A stretch of DNA of 7,390 bases, from contig JAQSWC010000141.1 in NCBI GenBank assembly GCA_029266815.1, forward strand, positions 1 through 7,390. Direction: 5' to 3'. Source of the DNA: Paucimonas sp. (lineage in GTDB: Bacteria > Pseudomonadota > Gammaproteobacteria > Burkholderiales > Burkholderiaceae_D). The position numbers and the translations under genes were made by a program. Below, piece by piece: positions 5,059 through 7,390 of this stretch. The notes under the pieces are model-generated. The model saw only the letters and a program-made list of their open reading frames with translations. It was not told where the DNA came from and ran no database searches. Numbering within the stretch: position 1 is the stretch's first letter; every line of letters starts with the position of its first letter.

Positions 5059-7083
5059 CTAGATTTCGAGCGGATCGACTTCGAGCGACCAGCGCGCTCG
5101 CGTCTTGATGTTGCGAACTCCGGGCAGCCACGCCTTCAAGAAGAATTGCAGCGCCGGACGCGACACCGATTCGATCAGCATCTGCGCGCGTTCGGTATTC
5201 GCAACGCGTGTCATGGTCATGGGAATCGGGTCGTTGACCACGATGCCGGCGATGCTGTCGACGGAAACTGCCTTTGCCGCCATGCCGAGAAACGCAAGTG
5301 CCGTTTCGAGTTGCGGCGCTTCTGCGCGCAACAAGGCCTGATGCATGAATGGAGGCAGCGAAGCTTGCTGCCTTTCCGCAATCAGGCTGTCAGCATATCG
5401 CCGATAGTCGTGCGCAATCAGGGCCGCATACAAAGGATGCTGCGGATAACGAGTCTGAATCAGCACTTCGCCGCGCCGCTCGCCGCTTCTTCCGGCTCGT
5501 CCGGAAACCTGGAGCAACTGCGCAAACAGCCGCTCGCCGGCACGGTAGTCATGAGAGAACAAGGCGTTATCCGGATTGAGCACGCCTACCAAGGTCAGGT
5601 TGCGAAAATCGTGACCCTTCGCCACCATCTGCGTGCCGATCAGGATATCGACCTCGCCGCGATGCACGCTGTCGAAGGCAGTTTGCGCACTGCCCTTCCG
5701 TCGCGTCGAATCGGCGTCGATGCGCGCTAGGCGCGCCTCGGGAAAAAGATCCTGAAGCTGTTCCTCAATGCGCTGCGTGCCGCGCCCCATGGGCTGCACA
5801 TCCACGTTGCCGCAGGTCGGGCAGGACTTCGGAATGAAATGCTCCAGTCCGCAATGATGACAGCGCAGCCTGCGTTCCGGCTTGTGCAACACCATGAATG
5901 CCGTGCAACGGCGGCAGTGGCTGACCCAGCCGCAGGCATCGCAAGCGATTACAGGAGCGTAGCCGCGGCGATTCAGATAAAGAAGAGATTGTTCCTTGCG
6001 TTCCAGCCGCGTGCGCAGCGCTGCGATCAGCGCAGGCGTGAAACCGCCGATGGCCTTTTCGCGTCCAGTGTCGACCAGCTTGACCAAAGGGAGCTCGGCG
6101 TTGCGCGAAGCCCGTTCGAGCAATTCGATCTTGCGATACCGCCCTGCCTGAGCAGCATGCCACGTCTCCAGCGAAGGTGTGGCGGAGCCCAGCACCACGG
6201 GTATCTGCAACTGATGGGCACGCCAGACAGCCAGGTCGCGCGCAGAGTAACGCAAACCTTCCTGCTGCTTGTACGACGGGTCGTGTTCTTCATCCACAAT
6301 GATGAGCTTCAGATGCGGCATCGACGCCATGACGGCGAGGCGCGTTCCAAGGACGATGGCGGCGCGGCCCGCATGCGCAGCGAGCCAATGCCGCAGCCGC
6401 TCTCCTTCCGCCAAGCCGCTGTGCAGGGTCGCGACCGCGGCCTCGGGAAAGCGCGAACGCACTTGCCCCTCCAGTTGAGGCGTGAGATTGATCTCCGGCA
6501 CCAGCATCAGTATCTGGGCCTGTGCGCCGTGGCGCGACAGCAGCGACTCTGCAGCATGCAGGTAGACTTCGGTTTTGCCGCTGCCGGTGACCCCGTGAAG
6601 GAGAAACGGCAGGAATCCTCGGGCCTCCGAGATCGCATCGACGGCGCTATGCTGCGCGTCGTTCAGGGTGGGCCGCACAACGTCAGCCCCCGGAGTCGAA
6701 GGCTCGAGCAACTCGATCTTCTTCAACGCCCGTTCGAGCGACGTGGTTTTTGCCGTTCGTAGGTTTTTCGGCAGCGCCGGAATGGCGACTTCGCCCAGCG
6801 GACGCTGGTAATACTCGGCAGCGAAACGGCATAGCGCCATCCACTCTTCTCGCAGCGGCGGCAGTCCCGCGCGCACATCCAGCGCATCTTTCAGTTTTTC
6901 GTCAGGAAGTTCGCTATGGTCCAGGACCGCCACGATCAGGCCGATGATTTCCCGTTTCCCGAACGGCACCAGCGCAAGTTGGCCGGGTTGCGGCAAGGGG
7001 TCGAGGTGTTTCCAGCGGTAATCAAAAAGCTGATTGAGCGGCGTATCTAAGGCAACTCTTACAATTACGCGAAAATGTTCCAC
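5059..7083 (-). CDS. priA: Primosomal protein N' (replication restart helicase PriA)
   Basis: A 674-residue superfamily 2 3'-5' DNA helicase that recognises stalled forks and D-loops and starts PriB/DnaT- or PriC-dependent reloading of DnaB. Residues 1-105 are the 3'-end-binding domain (VALDTPLNQLFDY at 10-22). The Walker A motif is GVTGSGKT (164-171), Walker B is DEEH (264-267), and motif III is GSATPSLET (299-307). Eight zinc cysteines are present: C381, C384, C390, C393, C408, C411, C421 and C424. The helicase C-terminal motifs are IGTQMVAKGHDF (482-493) and QVSGRAGR (525-532). It is somewhat shorter than the E. coli protein (about 730 residues), with every core motif intact. The start is a GTG at 7083; no ATG, GTG or TTG lies between it and the in-frame TGA upstream, and no Shine-Dalgarno is clear. 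The promoter region overlaps a DnaA-box cluster. Confidence 0.97.
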   Translation of the reverse strand: MEHFRVIVRVALDTPLNQLFDYRWKHLDPLPQPGQLALVPFGKREIIGLIVAVLDHSELPDEKLKDALDVRAGLPPLREEWMALCRFAAEYYQRPLGEVAIPALPKNLRTAKTTSLERALKKIELLEPSTPGADVVRPTLNDAQHSAVDAISEARGFLPFLLHGVTGSGKTEVYLHAAESLLSRHGAQAQILMLVPEINLTPQLEGQVRSRFPEAAVATLHSGLAEGERLRHWLAAHAGRAAIVLGTRLAVMASMPHLKLIIVDEEHDPSYKQQEGLRYSARDLAVWRAHQLQIPVVLGSATPSLETWHAAQAGRYRKIELLERASRNAELPLVKLVDTGREKAIGGFTPALIAALRTRLERKEQSLLYLNRRGYAPVIACDACGWVSHCRRCTAFMVLHKPERRLRCHHCGLEHFIPKSCPTCGNVDVQPMGRGTQRIEEQLQDLFPEARLARIDADSTRRKGSAQTAFDSVHRGEVDILIGTQMVAKGHDFRNLTLVGVLNPDNALFSHDYRAGERLFAQLLQVSGRAGRSGERRGEVLIQTRYPQHPLYAALIAHDYRRYADSLIAERQQASLPPFMHQALLRAEAPQLETALAFLGMAAKAVSVDSIAGIVVNDPIPMTMTRVANTERAQMLIESVSRPALQFFLKAWLPGVRNIKTRARWSLEVDPLEI

Positions 7084-7143
7084 GAAGTTAAGGTGCCACT
7101 TTAAAAGATACGGTAAATGACGGTTTCATAAGCACTTTTCACA

Positions 7144-7152
7144 GTATCCACA
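7144..7152 (+). promoter_or_regulatory. DnaA box (near-perfect)
   Basis: GTATCCACA matches TTATCCACA at 8 of 9 positions. It faces the perfect box at 7158-7166 as an 8-bp inverted repeat (TATCCACA, 5-nt spacer, TGTGGATA). Confidence 0.6.
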
Positions 7153-7157
7153 AGTTA

Positions 7158-7166
7158 TGTGGATAA
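7158..7166 (-). promoter_or_regulatory. DnaA box (perfect TTATCCACA)
   Basis: TGTGGATAA on the plus strand is an exact TTATCCACA on the minus strand, the strongest DnaA box class. It forms the right arm of the central inverted repeat. Confidence 0.75.
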
Positions 7167-7169
7167 CTT

Positions 7170-7178
7170 TGTGAATAA
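7170..7178 (-). promoter_or_regulatory. DnaA box (TTATTCACA)
   Basis: TGTGAATAA on the plus strand is an exact TTATNCACA match on the minus strand, 3 nt from the central box. Its TGTGAA mirrors TTCACA at 7138-7143, so the cluster is a nested palindrome. Confidence 0.7.
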
Positions 7179-7196
7179 GATGCACTTGATTGGCGT

Positions 7197-7221
7197 AAAG
7201 CCCAGATTCCATGGGCTTTTT
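7197..7221 (+). terminator. Terminator-like hairpin with T-tract in the gene-free region
   Basis: AAAGCCCA (7197-7204) pairs perfectly with TGGGCTTT (7212-7219) around a 7-nt loop, and the T-run continues to 7221. It has the form of an intrinsic terminator on the plus strand and could work weakly in reverse. No plus-strand gene lies just upstream, so it may end a small transcript, block readthrough, or act as DNA structure. Confidence 0.55.
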
Positions 7222-7263
7222 CATAATTTGATCAAAAGAAAAGCAAAAAATTAAATCCAATAA

Positions 7264-7276
7264 AATCAATCACTTA
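7264..7276 (+). promoter_or_regulatory. Candidate IHF binding site
   Basis: AATCAATCACTTA fits the IHF consensus WATCAANNNNTTR at every position and sits inside an A/T-rich stretch, as functional IHF sites often do. The consensus is short enough for a chance match in AT-rich DNA. Confidence 0.45.
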
Positions 7277-7325
7277 AGAATTCATTTCTACTCTGCGCAA
7301 ATACCCCGCGGAAACATGGCTTTTG

Positions 7326-7347
7326 CTATGCACAATTTTGCATTGTG
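7326..7347. repeat. Overlapping inverted repeats and weak DnaA box
   Basis: ATGCA (7328-7332) with TGCAT (7339-7343), and CACAAT (7331-7336) with ATTGTG (7342-7347), are two overlapping perfect inverted repeats. CTATGCACA at 7326-7334 also matches the DnaA box TTATNCACA at 8 of 9 positions. It could be an operator or part of the DnaA-binding array. Confidence 0.4.
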
Positions 7348-7354
7348 TGAATAA
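7346..7354 (-). promoter_or_regulatory. Distal DnaA box (TTATTCACA)
   Basis: TGTGAATAA on the plus strand is an exact TTATTCACA on the minus strand, with the same orientation and sequence as the box at 7170-7178. It lies on the far side of the AT-rich segment. Confidence 0.65.
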
Positions 7355-7390
7355 GTACGCGCATGTCGACTTGGGGAAAAATCAAAAACA

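Larger units (their letters stand above)
7084..7390. other. Gene-free region upstream of priA with origin-like architecture
   Basis: These 307 bp hold no supportable gene. In order from priA: a plain leader (7084-7134), a symmetric DnaA-box cluster (7135-7178), a terminator-like hairpin (7197-7221), a segment with about 20% G+C at 7220-7290 that includes an exact IHF-consensus match, a short GC-richer patch, and a distal DnaA box next to overlapping inverted repeats (7326-7354). The parts recall bacterial oriC regions (DnaA boxes, IHF site, AT-rich unwinding element). DnaA regulation of priA, or of a gene beyond the right edge, is an equally simple reading. A weak priA promoter candidate on the minus strand is TTGTGG and TATGAA 17 nt apart, overlapping the boxes. 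Confidence 0.6.

Noticed and set aside
5839..6762. Plus-strand reading frame of 307 residues
   Set aside because: It lies entirely antisense to the conserved PriA motifs and has shadow-frame composition.
7316..7354. A 12-codon plus-strand ORF starting at ATG 7316
   Set aside because: It is very short, has no good ribosome site, and overlaps the inverted repeats and DnaA box that explain the sequence better.

Overview
The window looks like the chromosome of a betaproteobacterium, probably in the Burkholderiales and perhaps Oxalobacteraceae-like. This is inferred from the moderately high G+C, the style of the Rep, PriA and DUF1857 proteins, and a GTG-started PriA of about 674 residues. No rRNA, tRNA, CRISPR array, insertion sequence or phage gene is visible. 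The genes appear to be housekeeping and stress genes.

Left part (1-1805), all on the minus strand: the N-terminus of the Rep helicase runs off the left edge. Upstream of it are a uracil-DNA glycosylase-family protein with four correctly spaced Fe-S cysteines, a HAD-IA phosphatase, and remnants of a small single-TM membrane protein whose reading frame appears broken by one base. Spacing suggests the phosphatase and glycosylase are co-transcribed. Rep has its own candidate promoter.

Middle (1806-5048): a plus-strand DUF1857/AtaL-like SRPBCC gene ends at a perfect 10-bp hairpin. This hairpin is shared with a convergent stress block. The block has two minus-strand DUF2382 (YsnF-type) genes and a divergent plus-strand glycine-zipper protein. 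The first YsnF-type protein and the glycine-zipper protein seem to share a split YflT/GSP17M-like N-terminal fold. The three genes are probably a general or envelope stress module, but its function is inferred.

Right part (5049-7390): priA, the replication-restart helicase, lies on the minus strand and ends 10 bp from the glycine-zipper gene. Its 307-bp upstream region has no gene. It holds a symmetric cluster of DnaA boxes (three exact TTATNCACA matches plus near matches), a terminator-like hairpin, a stretch of about 80% A+T, an exact IHF-consensus match, and a distal DnaA box. This is origin-like architecture, or a DnaA-controlled priA promoter. It is the most notable non-coding signal in the window.
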